From an uncultured Eubacteriales bacterium (GTDB taxonomy: Bacteria; Bacillota; Clostridia; Christensenellales; Borkfalkiaceae), in the NCBI GenBank assembly GCA_905209085.1, contig CAJLRM010000002.1:124001-188000 (forward strand): DNA of 64,000 bases. Direction: 5' to 3'. The notes under the pieces were generated by a model. It had not been told where the DNA came from and made no database searches. It saw nothing but the letters and a program-made list of their open reading frames with translations. This document shows, piece by piece, positions 1 through 7,755 of this stretch (position 1 is the first letter of the stretch; every line of letters starts with the position of its first letter). Position numbers and translations under genes: made by a program.

Positions 1-1
1 A

Positions 2-289
2 CTGAAAAGCTTTGATAAGGAGGGGTATACGTTCGTGGGCTGGTATACGGACGCGGCTCTCACCAAGGCGTTTACCGCGCTCGATTACGAAAATCCCGCG
101 GATCTTTCCCTCTATGCCAAATACGAAGCGGGCAATACGCCCGTAACTTCCGATTCTGACAGCGGAACGTCCGCAGGCGGGTCGGGCGGAAATTCGGAAA
201 GAAGCGGATGTGGCAGCGTGGTGGGCATCTCCGCGGGCGTGGCGCTCTTCGGCGTCGCGGCGGCGATCGCTTTAAGAAAGAGAAAGTAA
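2..289 (+). CDS. C-terminal end of a secreted cell-surface protein with an InlB-type repeat (5' partial)
   Basis: The reading frame is open from base 2, so the start lies outside the window. The visible part begins with the end of an InlB B-type (Listeria-Bacteroides) repeat, recognisable by GYTFVGWYTD and the LYAKY close. A Ser/Gly-rich linker and a C-terminal tail follow: GCGS, a hydrophobic stretch of about 17 residues, then RKRK. Such repeats occur in exported adhesins and glycan-acting enzymes of Firmicutes. The tail looks like a membrane anchor or sorting signal and closely resembles that of the phosphodiesterase ending at 13745. The catalytic or binding part is not visible, so no function is given. 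Confidence 0.8.
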   Translation: MKSFDKEGYTFVGWYTDAALTKAFTALDYENPADLSLYAKYEAGNTPVTSDSDSGTSAGGSGGNSERSGCGSVVGISAGVALFGVAAAIALRKRK

Positions 290-301
290 CAAAGCGCACG
301 A

Positions 302-339
302 TTTTTCTTCCGGCGAAAAACTTTCCGCCGGAAGAAAAA
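302..339. repeat. Perfect 14-bp inverted repeat between genes
   Basis: Arms 302-315 and 326-339 are perfect complements around a 10-nt loop. The T-run is on the 5' arm and the A-run on the 3' arm, the reverse of a normal intrinsic terminator, and no T-tract follows. It separates the surface-protein gene from the first beta-helix lipoprotein. It may still slow polymerase or protect an mRNA end. Confidence 0.75.
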
Positions 340-361
340 AGAAGTTGAGGGAGGGAAAAGG

Positions 362-2020
362 ATGAAAAAGATACTGCGTCGGGCGGCATTGGGGATCGGT
401 CTGTTTTTTATCTTTCTTTCGGCAGCCGCCTGCGGCGATACGCCCGGATCGGAAAATTCGGACGGCGTTTCGTTTTCTTCGGAAAGCGCGGCGAAGCCTC
501 TTTCCGAGGTGGCTCCTATCTCTTACGAGGGCGTGGCCTCCCTTTCCGATATGGACGCCTACGCCGCGCAGGTGAGGAAAGACGGCGTCAACAACGACGA
601 TCCCGTGGAAAACGGCATCGTTTCCTCTCCCTGGTTTTCCCTGAAAGTCAACGAGATAGAAGTGCCCGTGTATGCGACCCGCTGCGGCTTAGGCGTTCAT
701 TCCTTTGCCTGGATAGACGCGGCAAAATCAGAAGAAACTCCTCTTCTCGAAGTTTCCCTGACCGTGCAAAGCGCATACAAGTCCGTCGTCGTTCTCCCCG
801 AAAGCGCGGGCGTCGCGGCGGAGTTGTCGGAAAAGACCGTCCGCGCGACAATAGAGGCGTACGGCAGTTTTTCCTTCGTCTTCGACAGGAAACCCGAGGG
901 CGCTCTCACGCTGTACGTCGCGCCCGAGGAAGAGCTGAATGTTCCCGAGGGCTGGAAAATCGAGCGCTTTTCCCCCGGGCGGTACACGCGGGAGGAAACC
1001 GCCTTTTCCGCTTCCCGAACGGCATACGTGTTCGAGGCGGGCAGGTATGAGATCACTTCGATTTCCGTGCCCTCGGACAGCGTCGTGTGGTTTGAGCGCG
1101 GCGCCTATATGGAAGTGTATGCGGACGGGGAAGGGGACTATTACGGGGCGTTGAGGAGCGCGGGCACGCAGAATATCAGGATCGCGGGACGGGGACTTTT
1201 CGACTTTTCCGCCGTTCAGGGGGGAGATTCCAAGGTGAAGGGAGTCTTTTCCTTTTCGCGGGTGACGAACGCGGAATTTTCAGGTGTCGTTTCCATCAAT
1301 TCCAATAATTGGTCGCTCTGTTTTACGGACAGCGAAAACGTCGATATCTCCCGTTGTATGCTGCTCGGCTATCGCACTTTTTCGGACGGGATCATGCTCT
1401 CGGATTGCAGGAACAGCGGCGCGAAACACTGTTTCCTGCGCACGGGCGACGACGCGGTGGAAACCAAGTCGACGGGCGCTTTGGGTACGGATACGATCCT
1501 TTACGAAGACAACGCGGTGTGGACGGACAAAGCCAGCGCCTACGGCGCCATTTACGAATGCAGCAACGGCATGAAAAACGTGCGATTCAGGAACTGCTCG
1601 GTCGGTTTTGCGCAGCCTACCTGGTCGCCCATACTCGGCGTCTGCGTGGTGCAGATGGGCAACAACAAAAACGCGGTGTGGGAAAATATCTTTTTCGAAA
1701 ATATCGAGGTGTATAAGAACGACTGCGCGCTCGTCAATATCACCCTGCGCGATCCGGAGGGCAACGGCATACAGGGCGGTCAGGCGAAGAATCTCTATTT
1801 TTCGAATATCGTTTCCAAGAGGTGTTACGGCTTCCCCGTGCGTATTTACGTGGGCTCGGGCTGTAAGCTGGGAACGGTGTATCTCGACGAGATTTTGTAT
1901 AACGGCAGGCGCCTTGAAGAGGAAGATATCGACAATTCCGAGATAATCGCTGTGGAGAACGCCAATGCGTCCTGGTCGAAAAAGAGAAACGTAAAGATCA
2001 ATACGCTGGCGGACGAATAG
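362..2020 (+). CDS. GH28-like parallel beta-helix lipoprotein (paralogue A)
   Basis: This 552-residue protein has a lipoprotein signal peptide with the lipobox cysteine at residue 24, so it should be anchored outside the cell. Residues about 50-200 form a beta-rich N-terminal domain shared with three paralogues downstream. The rest is a right-handed beta-helix of the GH28 (polygalacturonase) type. The GH28 elements appear in altered form: FSDGIMLSDC in place of the NTD motif, RTGDDAVETK for GDD, and AYGAIYE where GHG is expected. The asparagine of NTD and the histidine of GHG are missing. A purine-rich GAGGGA lies before the ATG. It is probably a glycan hydrolase, lyase or binding protein; the substrate is unknown. 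Confidence 0.85.
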   Translation: MKKILRRAALGIGLFFIFLSAAACGDTPGSENSDGVSFSSESAAKPLSEVAPISYEGVASLSDMDAYAAQVRKDGVNNDDPVENGIVSSPWFSLKVNEIEVPVYATRCGLGVHSFAWIDAAKSEETPLLEVSLTVQSAYKSVVVLPESAGVAAELSEKTVRATIEAYGSFSFVFDRKPEGALTLYVAPEEELNVPEGWKIERFSPGRYTREETAFSASRTAYVFEAGRYEITSISVPSDSVVWFERGAYMEVYADGEGDYYGALRSAGTQNIRIAGRGLFDFSAVQGGDSKVKGVFSFSRVTNAEFSGVVSINSNNWSLCFTDSENVDISRCMLLGYRTFSDGIMLSDCRNSGAKHCFLRTGDDAVETKSTGALGTDTILYEDNAVWTDKASAYGAIYECSNGMKNVRFRNCSVGFAQPTWSPILGVCVVQMGNNKNAVWENIFFENIEVYKNDCALVNITLRDPEGNGIQGGQAKNLYFSNIVSKRCYGFPVRIYVGSGCKLGTVYLDEILYNGRRLEEEDIDNSEIIAVENANASWSKKRNVKINTLADE

Positions 2021-2054
2021 GAAAAAAGGCGGCAAAAGGAAAAAGGAGGAAGAC

Positions 2055-3056
2055 ATGGCAGAAAAAGAGAATGCGGGAAGCCTGACGCGTCGGGCTTCGA
2101 CGAAGATTGCCTCCGCGCCGAATCGAACGGGCGGACGCGCTAAAAAAATATGGGGGCGCATGAAACGGGGCTGGCAGATTTATCTGATGCTTCTCCCCGT
2201 GATGGTCTTTTATATTTTGTTCAGTTACGTACCCATGAACGGCATCGTGCTCGCCTGGAAGGAATATCTCCCCAAACAGGGCATCTGGGGCAGTCCGGGC
2301 GTCGGCTGGAAATATTTTGAACAGTTTTTTACCCGACCGAGTATGTTCCGGGCGCTGAAAAACACGATCGTCATCAGTCTTTTGAAACTTGTGTTTTGTT
2401 TCCCCGCGCCTATTTTTCTGGCGATTCTTCTCAACGAAGTGCACAGTCAAAGATACCGCAAAACGCTGCAATGGATGGTGTATCTGCCTTATTTCATCTC
2501 CTGGGTGGTCATCGGCGGCATCGTCAAGCAGCTCCTTGCCGTGGACGACGGGCTTTTCAATAACATCCTTGCGGGCATGGGAAAAGACAGGGTGGCTTTC
2601 CTGCAAAATTCCTCTTATTTTTATCCGATCCTCATCCTCACCGAATTGTGGAAGGGCATGGGGTGGGGTACGGTCATCTACATAGCCGCCATTTCGGGGA
2701 TTGATCCCTGCCTGTACGAGGCGGCGACGATAGACGGATGCAAGCGGTTCGGGCATATGCGCTACATCACTTTCCCCAGTCTTCTGCCCATCATCACCGT
2801 CATGTTCATCTTGCAGCTGGGCAATATCATGAACGCGGGATTCGACTCTGTGTATAACCTCTATAATAAGACGATTCTCGACGTTTCGGAGATCATCGAC
2901 ACGCTGGTGTATTCCAAGAGCCAAGGAAAAAATCCCTCTTACGAATTTGCCACGGCGGTGGGGCTTTTCAAAAACGTCATCAATTTCGTACTTCTGTTCG
3001 GCGGCAATTTGTTGACCAAGAAAATAAACGGATACAGTATGTATTCGCTGGATTAA
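2055..3056 (+). CDS. ABC sugar transporter permease, LplB family
   Basis: This 333-residue membrane protein has about six transmembrane segments and the binding-protein-dependent permease loop (EAATIDGCKRFGHMRYITFP, from residue 222) that contacts the ATPase. The N-terminal wording, GWQIYLMLLPVMVFYILFSYVPM, split here as GWQIYLMLLP and VMVFYILFSYVPM, is typical of LplB/YtcP-system permeases for oligosaccharides, often derived from pectin or other uronate-rich glycans. AAGGAGG precedes the ATG. It pairs with the next permease 12 nt downstream. No binding protein or ATPase is encoded nearby, so a shared MsmX-type ATPase is likely. Confidence 0.95.
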   Translation: MAEKENAGSLTRRASTKIASAPNRTGGRAKKIWGRMKRGWQIYLMLLPVMVFYILFSYVPMNGIVLAWKEYLPKQGIWGSPGVGWKYFEQFFTRPSMFRALKNTIVISLLKLVFCFPAPIFLAILLNEVHSQRYRKTLQWMVYLPYFISWVVIGGIVKQLLAVDDGLFNNILAGMGKDRVAFLQNSSYFYPILILTELWKGMGWGTVIYIAAISGIDPCLYEAATIDGCKRFGHMRYITFPSLLPIITVMFILQLGNIMNAGFDSVYNLYNKTILDVSEIIDTLVYSKSQGKNPSYEFATAVGLFKNVINFVLLFGGNLLTKKINGYSMYSLD

Positions 3057-3068
3057 AGGAGGAGCGCC

Positions 3069-4007
3069 ATGAATACTATGGAAGAAAAAACTCGGATACC
3101 GTCGGACGCTCCCACGGAGCAGCATAAAGAAAAATTTAAATCGAAAGTCACGGTTTTCGACGTCATCAACTATTCGCTTTTGACGCTGTTCGGGCTGATC
3201 TGTATTTTTCCCGTGGCATACGTTCTGTTGTTATCCTTCGCATCCAAAGCGGATTACCTCAACGCCAATCTCATGGTGATCCCGCGGGATTTCAACTTTG
3301 AAGCGTATAAGTATATCTTCGGTCAGGGACGTGTTCCCCGTGCGTTCGGGATTTCCGCGATCATCACGGTGGGCGGCACCTTGTATTCCATGCTGCTCAC
3401 TTCCCTCGGCGCCTATGCTTTTACGCGCAAGAACATCCCGGGACTGAAAATCTGCTTTACCGTCATTCTCATCACGATGTTCTTCTCGGGCGGCATCATT
3501 CCGTTCTATCTGGCGGTGAAGTCGATGATGGGGCTGAACAACCTCTGGTGTCTTGTCCTTCCCTTCGGCATCAACACGTTCAATATGATCATCCTGCGCA
3601 ACTTCTTTTCGCAGGTGCCGGAAAGTCTTTTGGAGTCCTGCCGTATGGAAGGCGCCAGCGAGTTCAGAGTGCTCTTTCAGTTCGTGATTCCCCTTTCCAA
3701 GGCGGGGCTTGCGACGGTGGCGCTTTGGTATCTCGTCGGCAAATGGGACGATTGGTACTGGCCCTCCTTTTTCCTGCCCACCGCGGACAATTTATATCCG
3801 CTGGCGCTGGAACTGAGAAACGTCCTCAACAATATGGCGGGCGAAACGCCCGTGGACCCCAACATCGGGCTGGACGGCACCAAATTGTTTTCTCAGGGAC
3901 AGAACGCGGCGATGATCGTCGTGTCCATCACCCCTATCCTTTTGATCTATCCCTTCTTACAAAAATATTTCGTCAAGGGCGTCATGATCGGCTCCGTCAA
4001 GGAGTGA
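3069..4007 (+). CDS. ABC sugar transporter permease, LplC/YtcP family
   Basis: This 312-residue protein is the second inner-membrane permease of the pair. It has an N-terminal hydrophilic stretch, about six transmembrane segments and the conserved cytoplasmic loop ESCRMEGASEF near residue 189. AAGGAGG lies directly upstream of the ATG and the gap from the first permease is 12 nt, so the two are co-transcribed and surely form a heterodimeric channel. The gene sits between beta-helix lipoproteins A and B, which suggests uptake of the oligosaccharides those proteins bind or release. Confidence 0.95.
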   Translation: MNTMEEKTRIPSDAPTEQHKEKFKSKVTVFDVINYSLLTLFGLICIFPVAYVLLLSFASKADYLNANLMVIPRDFNFEAYKYIFGQGRVPRAFGISAIITVGGTLYSMLLTSLGAYAFTRKNIPGLKICFTVILITMFFSGGIIPFYLAVKSMMGLNNLWCLVLPFGINTFNMIILRNFFSQVPESLLESCRMEGASEFRVLFQFVIPLSKAGLATVALWYLVGKWDDWYWPSFFLPTADNLYPLALELRNVLNNMAGETPVDPNIGLDGTKLFSQGQNAAMIVVSITPILLIYPFLQKYFVKGVMIGSVKE

Positions 4008-4036
4008 AGCTTTAATTTCGAGGAGGAAAAACGCGA

Positions 4037-5749
4037 ATGAACAGAATATTCAAAACCGCCTGCCTGACTCTTTGTTTCGCGCTCGCGTGCGCGGGCGCCG
4101 CTTGCGGCGGCAAAGAGGAGGATTCGTCCTATTCCCAAAGCGCTTTGCCCTCGTCCGAGGAACGCGTGGAACCCAACTGCCGCATTTATCCCACCGAATA
4201 CGAGGGAATAGAGAGTCTTTCGGATATATCCGCCTACGCGGGGGAGGTGAGCACGAATCTCCCCACCCGCAACGGCGTCGTTTACAGTCCTTACTATACG
4301 ATGACCATCAACGGCGAGGAGGTACCCGTGTATGCGGCGAGAAGCGCCAACGGCATTCATTCCTTCGCCTATATCGACGTGGAAGTGTCGGATAAGGCCA
4401 AGGATTTTGCGCTGAACGCGGAGGTGACGCTTCTCTCCGACAGCACCGTGCTCTCCGTCAAAAAACCGAGCGTCGTCGTGCTGCCCGAAAGCAGCGGCGT
4501 TTCCGCGCGATTGGAGGATAAAAAGGTCACGTCCGTCATCAAAGAGTTCGGCAGTTATTCCTTTGCCTTCAATAAAAAGCCCGAGGAAGCGCTGACTGTG
4601 TTCGTGACGGAAAAGGAGGATACGCAGGCGTTGTTCGGGGACTATGAGATCGAATATTTACAGCCCGGCGATTATTCATCCGCGGATACGAAATCCGCGA
4701 CGGCGTTTACGCAGCGGGAAAAGGTCTATTATTTCAAGGCGGGGCGTTATAAGACGGACAAAATTTCCCTTCCCTCCGACTGCGTGCTCTATCTGGAACG
4801 CGGCGCGTATATCGAAGTGATGCCTCCCGAAGGCGGCGGCTCGTCGTCTGCGATGACGGCGGGCGCGGGCGAGAACGTCAAAGTGGCGGGCAGGGGGCTG
4901 CTCGATTTTTCCGCCTGCTGCGGCGGCGAGGTGCCCGAGGGATACTATAACAATAAGGGCGGACTGATCTTCAATCAGGTGGATAACGTTTCGTTCAGCG
5001 GAATCACGGTGATCAATTCCCAGACCTGGACGCTGTGTTTCAACGACTGCGAGGGCATCTCCGTCAAAAACTGCCTGTTTTTCGCGTACCGGGTATATGC
5101 GGACGGCATCATGCTTTCCGATTGCAAAAACGCCGTCGTCGAAGACAGCTTTATCCGCACGGGGGACGACGCGTTTGAAACGAAATCCACGACGGCGCAG
5201 GGGCTTACGGACAACGTGCTCTTCCGCAACAACGCGGCGTGGACGGATAAAGCGGTCGCTTACGGGTGCATTTACGAGTCCAATCACGACACCCGCAACG
5301 TGCGCTTTGAAAACTGTTCCGTCGGCTTTGCGCTGGGCACGTGGAGCAACCATCTGGGCTGCTGCGTCATTCAGATGGGGAATAGAAAGGGCGCCGTGAT
5401 GGAGAATATCAGCTTCGAAAATATCGAGGTTTATATGTCGCACAACGACGGTCTGCTCAACGTCTACATCGGCGGCAGCGGCGGCAGGGGCGAGGGATAC
5501 GGCATCGTTAAAAATATTTATTTCAAAAATATTACCGCCGCGCGGAACTATGGCGCTTTCCTCAACGTGCGCACGTACGACAGCGAAAATTGCTTTATTT
5601 ACGATCTGTATCTCGACAATATCCTTTCCAACGGCGTGCTGCTCACAGAGGACAATTATCTCGAAAACGGCTACATCTCGGATAAGGTGACGGGCGGCTA
5701 CAATATGGAAAAGTACCTTCATATCAACACGCGGACGGACGAGGAGTAA
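4037..5749 (+). CDS. GH28-like parallel beta-helix lipoprotein (paralogue B)
   Basis: This 570-residue lipoprotein has a lipobox ending at cysteine 23 and a Ser/Glu linker after it. It repeats the layout of paralogue A: a beta-sandwich-like N-terminal domain, then a beta-helix carrying YADGIMLSDC, RTGDDAFETK, WTDK and AYGCIYE. The GH28 GHG histidine is replaced by tyrosine, and the later RIK motif is replaced by VIQ (CCVIQMG). AGGAGG precedes the ATG 30 nt after the permease stop, so it belongs to the same operon. Retention of the acidic pair but loss of the other GH28 residues suggests a different reaction or binding only. Confidence 0.85.
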   Translation: MNRIFKTACLTLCFALACAGAACGGKEEDSSYSQSALPSSEERVEPNCRIYPTEYEGIESLSDISAYAGEVSTNLPTRNGVVYSPYYTMTINGEEVPVYAARSANGIHSFAYIDVEVSDKAKDFALNAEVTLLSDSTVLSVKKPSVVVLPESSGVSARLEDKKVTSVIKEFGSYSFAFNKKPEEALTVFVTEKEDTQALFGDYEIEYLQPGDYSSADTKSATAFTQREKVYYFKAGRYKTDKISLPSDCVLYLERGAYIEVMPPEGGGSSSAMTAGAGENVKVAGRGLLDFSACCGGEVPEGYYNNKGGLIFNQVDNVSFSGITVINSQTWTLCFNDCEGISVKNCLFFAYRVYADGIMLSDCKNAVVEDSFIRTGDDAFETKSTTAQGLTDNVLFRNNAAWTDKAVAYGCIYESNHDTRNVRFENCSVGFALGTWSNHLGCCVIQMGNRKGAVMENISFENIEVYMSHNDGLLNVYIGGSGGRGEGYGIVKNIYFKNITAARNYGAFLNVRTYDSENCFIYDLYLDNILSNGVLLTEDNYLENGYISDKVTGGYNMEKYLHINTRTDEE

Positions 5750-5758
5750 GGAGTGTAT

Positions 5759-7492
5759 ATGAAAAAGACGAAAATTTCCCTTTGCGCGGCGCTTTGCCTG
5801 CTGTTTGTGTTTTCTTCCGCCTGCGGCGGATCGCCTTCCGATACGTCGACGGACGCTTCCTCCAAGGAGCAAAGCTCCTCGGCTGACGGCTCCTCTTCCT
5901 CTTCCTCGTCGGACGGCGAAGCGAGCTACTGCAACGTTTATCCCTTGGAATATGCGGAAGTGAATAAACAGGCGGATATGGAGGCGTTTTACGCCGAAAC
6001 CAGGCTCGGCAGCGGCGCCAGCAACGACGGCCCCCTCGCCTACGGCTTTGTGGACGGCGTGTGGCATTCTTTGCTCGTCGACGGAAAGGAAGTCCCCGTA
6101 TATTCGGCGCGCTGCGGCTATAACGTTCACTCGTTTGCCTGGGTGGACGTGGAAACGGACGGGGCGTTCTCTCTCGACGTACAGCTCGAACTGCTCGCGG
6201 GAGAAAAGGAAAGCGTCGTCGTCCTGCCCGAAAAAGCCGAGGTGGAAGCCTCGCTCGCGGACGGCGTCGTCCGTGCTAAAATAGTGGATTACGGGAGCTA
6301 TTCCTTCGCTTTCGACGAAGAAGCAGAACAGGCGCTCACTCTATATGTGGCACCCAAGGCAGAGATCGCCGCGCCGTCGGGATGGCAGACGAAAGTCTTT
6401 GAGCCTCGGAAATACGCGCGGGAGGAAACGACTTTTACGGAAGGAAACACCCTCTATTATTTTAAGGAAGGCGCGTACGACGTCACGAGCATTTCCCTGC
6501 CATCGGACAGCATCCTCTATTTTGAGAGGGGCACGTCGCTGCGCATTTACGAACAGGGCGCAAACGATTATTTTGCGGCGGTTTCCGCTTCGGGCGTGCA
6601 GAACGTGAAGATTCTGGGCAGGGCGCTGCTCGATTTTTCCGCCTGTATGGGCGGGGACAGTAAGACGAAGGGCGTATACAGCTTTTCCCAAGCGGACGGC
6701 TTGGAAATAGAGGGGCTTGTCAGCGTCAATTCCAATAATTGGACGATGTGCTTCCATAATTCGAAGAACGTGGAAGTTTCCCGCTGTATGTTCTTTTCGT
6801 ACAGGACGTATTCGGACGGAGTGATGTTTTCCGACTGCAAGGACTCCCGCGCGCGGGATTGCTTTGTGCGCACGGGCGACGATGCGATGGAAGTAAAGGC
6901 GTTCACCGATTCCACCGACCCCGATTGCTACACGGACGGGGTGCTCTTTGAAAATAACTGCGTCTGGACGGATAAGGGCATCGGGTACGGCTGTATCTAC
7001 GAATCCAAACACGACATAAAAAACGTGATTTTCCGCAATAATTCCATCGGCTTCGCACAGGCTTCTTGGAGCGAGCATCTCGGCTGCTGCACTGTGCAGA
7101 TGGGATCGGTAAAGACTTCCACATGGGAGGATATCCACTTTGAGAATATGGAGGTATACAAGACCTCCTGCGCCCTTTTGAGCGTATTCAACCGCGCCAA
7201 CAACGAAAGGGAGGGCGGCAAGATCAAGGATATTTATTTCGAGAATATTACGGCAAAATACGCGGTTCAGACCAATCTTCCCGTCTATTGCCTCAGCGTG
7301 GTGATCCGCCTGAAAGAGGGCGCCACTTGGCAAAACAGCACGATAGGGGCGCTCTATCTCGACAATATCCGCTATGCGGGCGCGGAGATCGCGGCGGACA
7401 ATTACGAGGAGTACACGAATATCGCGCTCGACAACGGCGCGCGCTTCGCCCGTTCCAGCATCAAAGTGAACAAGTTGTCCGGGGAGGAGTAG
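5759..7492 (+). CDS. GH28-like parallel beta-helix lipoprotein (paralogue C)
   Basis: This 577-residue lipoprotein has the lipid-attachment cysteine at residue 22, followed by a long Ser-rich linker. I chose the ATG at 5759 because AAGGAG at 5748-5753 overlaps the previous stop and sits 5 nt away; a GTG at 5753 is part of that site. The beta-helix carries YSDGVMFSDC, RTGDDAMEVK, WTDK and GYGCIYE. An extra insertion after the GDD motif (FTDSTDPDC) sets it apart from A, B and D. It is tightly coupled to paralogue B. The function is as for the paralogues; the substrate is unknown. Confidence 0.85.
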   Translation: MKKTKISLCAALCLLFVFSSACGGSPSDTSTDASSKEQSSSADGSSSSSSSDGEASYCNVYPLEYAEVNKQADMEAFYAETRLGSGASNDGPLAYGFVDGVWHSLLVDGKEVPVYSARCGYNVHSFAWVDVETDGAFSLDVQLELLAGEKESVVVLPEKAEVEASLADGVVRAKIVDYGSYSFAFDEEAEQALTLYVAPKAEIAAPSGWQTKVFEPRKYAREETTFTEGNTLYYFKEGAYDVTSISLPSDSILYFERGTSLRIYEQGANDYFAAVSASGVQNVKILGRALLDFSACMGGDSKTKGVYSFSQADGLEIEGLVSVNSNNWTMCFHNSKNVEVSRCMFFSYRTYSDGVMFSDCKDSRARDCFVRTGDDAMEVKAFTDSTDPDCYTDGVLFENNCVWTDKGIGYGCIYESKHDIKNVIFRNNSIGFAQASWSEHLGCCTVQMGSVKTSTWEDIHFENMEVYKTSCALLSVFNRANNEREGGKIKDIYFENITAKYAVQTNLPVYCLSVVIRLKEGATWQNSTIGALYLDNIRYAGAEIAADNYEEYTNIALDNGARFARSSIKVNKLSGEE

Positions 7493-7505
7493 TCGCTTTT
7501 TAAGA

Positions 7506-7539
7506 TTTTCCGAAACGCTCCCCGCGCTTTTTCGGAAAA
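7506..7539. repeat. Perfect 10-bp inverted repeat after paralogue C
   Basis: Arms 7506-7515 and 7530-7539 are perfectly complementary with a 14-nt loop. As at 302-339, the T-rich half is 5' and the A-rich half 3'. A six-T run follows only 5 nt later (7545-7550), so weak termination of the operon ending at 7492 is possible. Confidence 0.6.
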
Positions 7540-7755
7540 AAGAGTTTTTTATGAAGGGGCGGCTTTTGACGAGAGAAAAAGCATTCTCTTGCCAATCGGA
7601 CAGTTCGGCGCTTTCTCCGACGGCGTTAAAATTTTCGGGAGGGGAGAAAAACGCTTTTTGGAAGCCCTCGTTTTTCGGGAATCCAAATCCGATCGCGCAG
7701 GGGAGAAAACGCGGGCGTTTTGAACTTTGTCCCCGCATCCATAAGGAGAGAAAAA

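Noticed and set aside
4676..6130. Long open frame on the - strand, antisense to paralogues B and C
   Set aside because: It lies inside clear lipoprotein genes, has no ribosome binding site or recognisable domain, and is rich in His/Arg/Ala/Val as expected from reverse reading of this composition. The same applies to 1280-2161, 6341-7738 and 11895-13145 (-).
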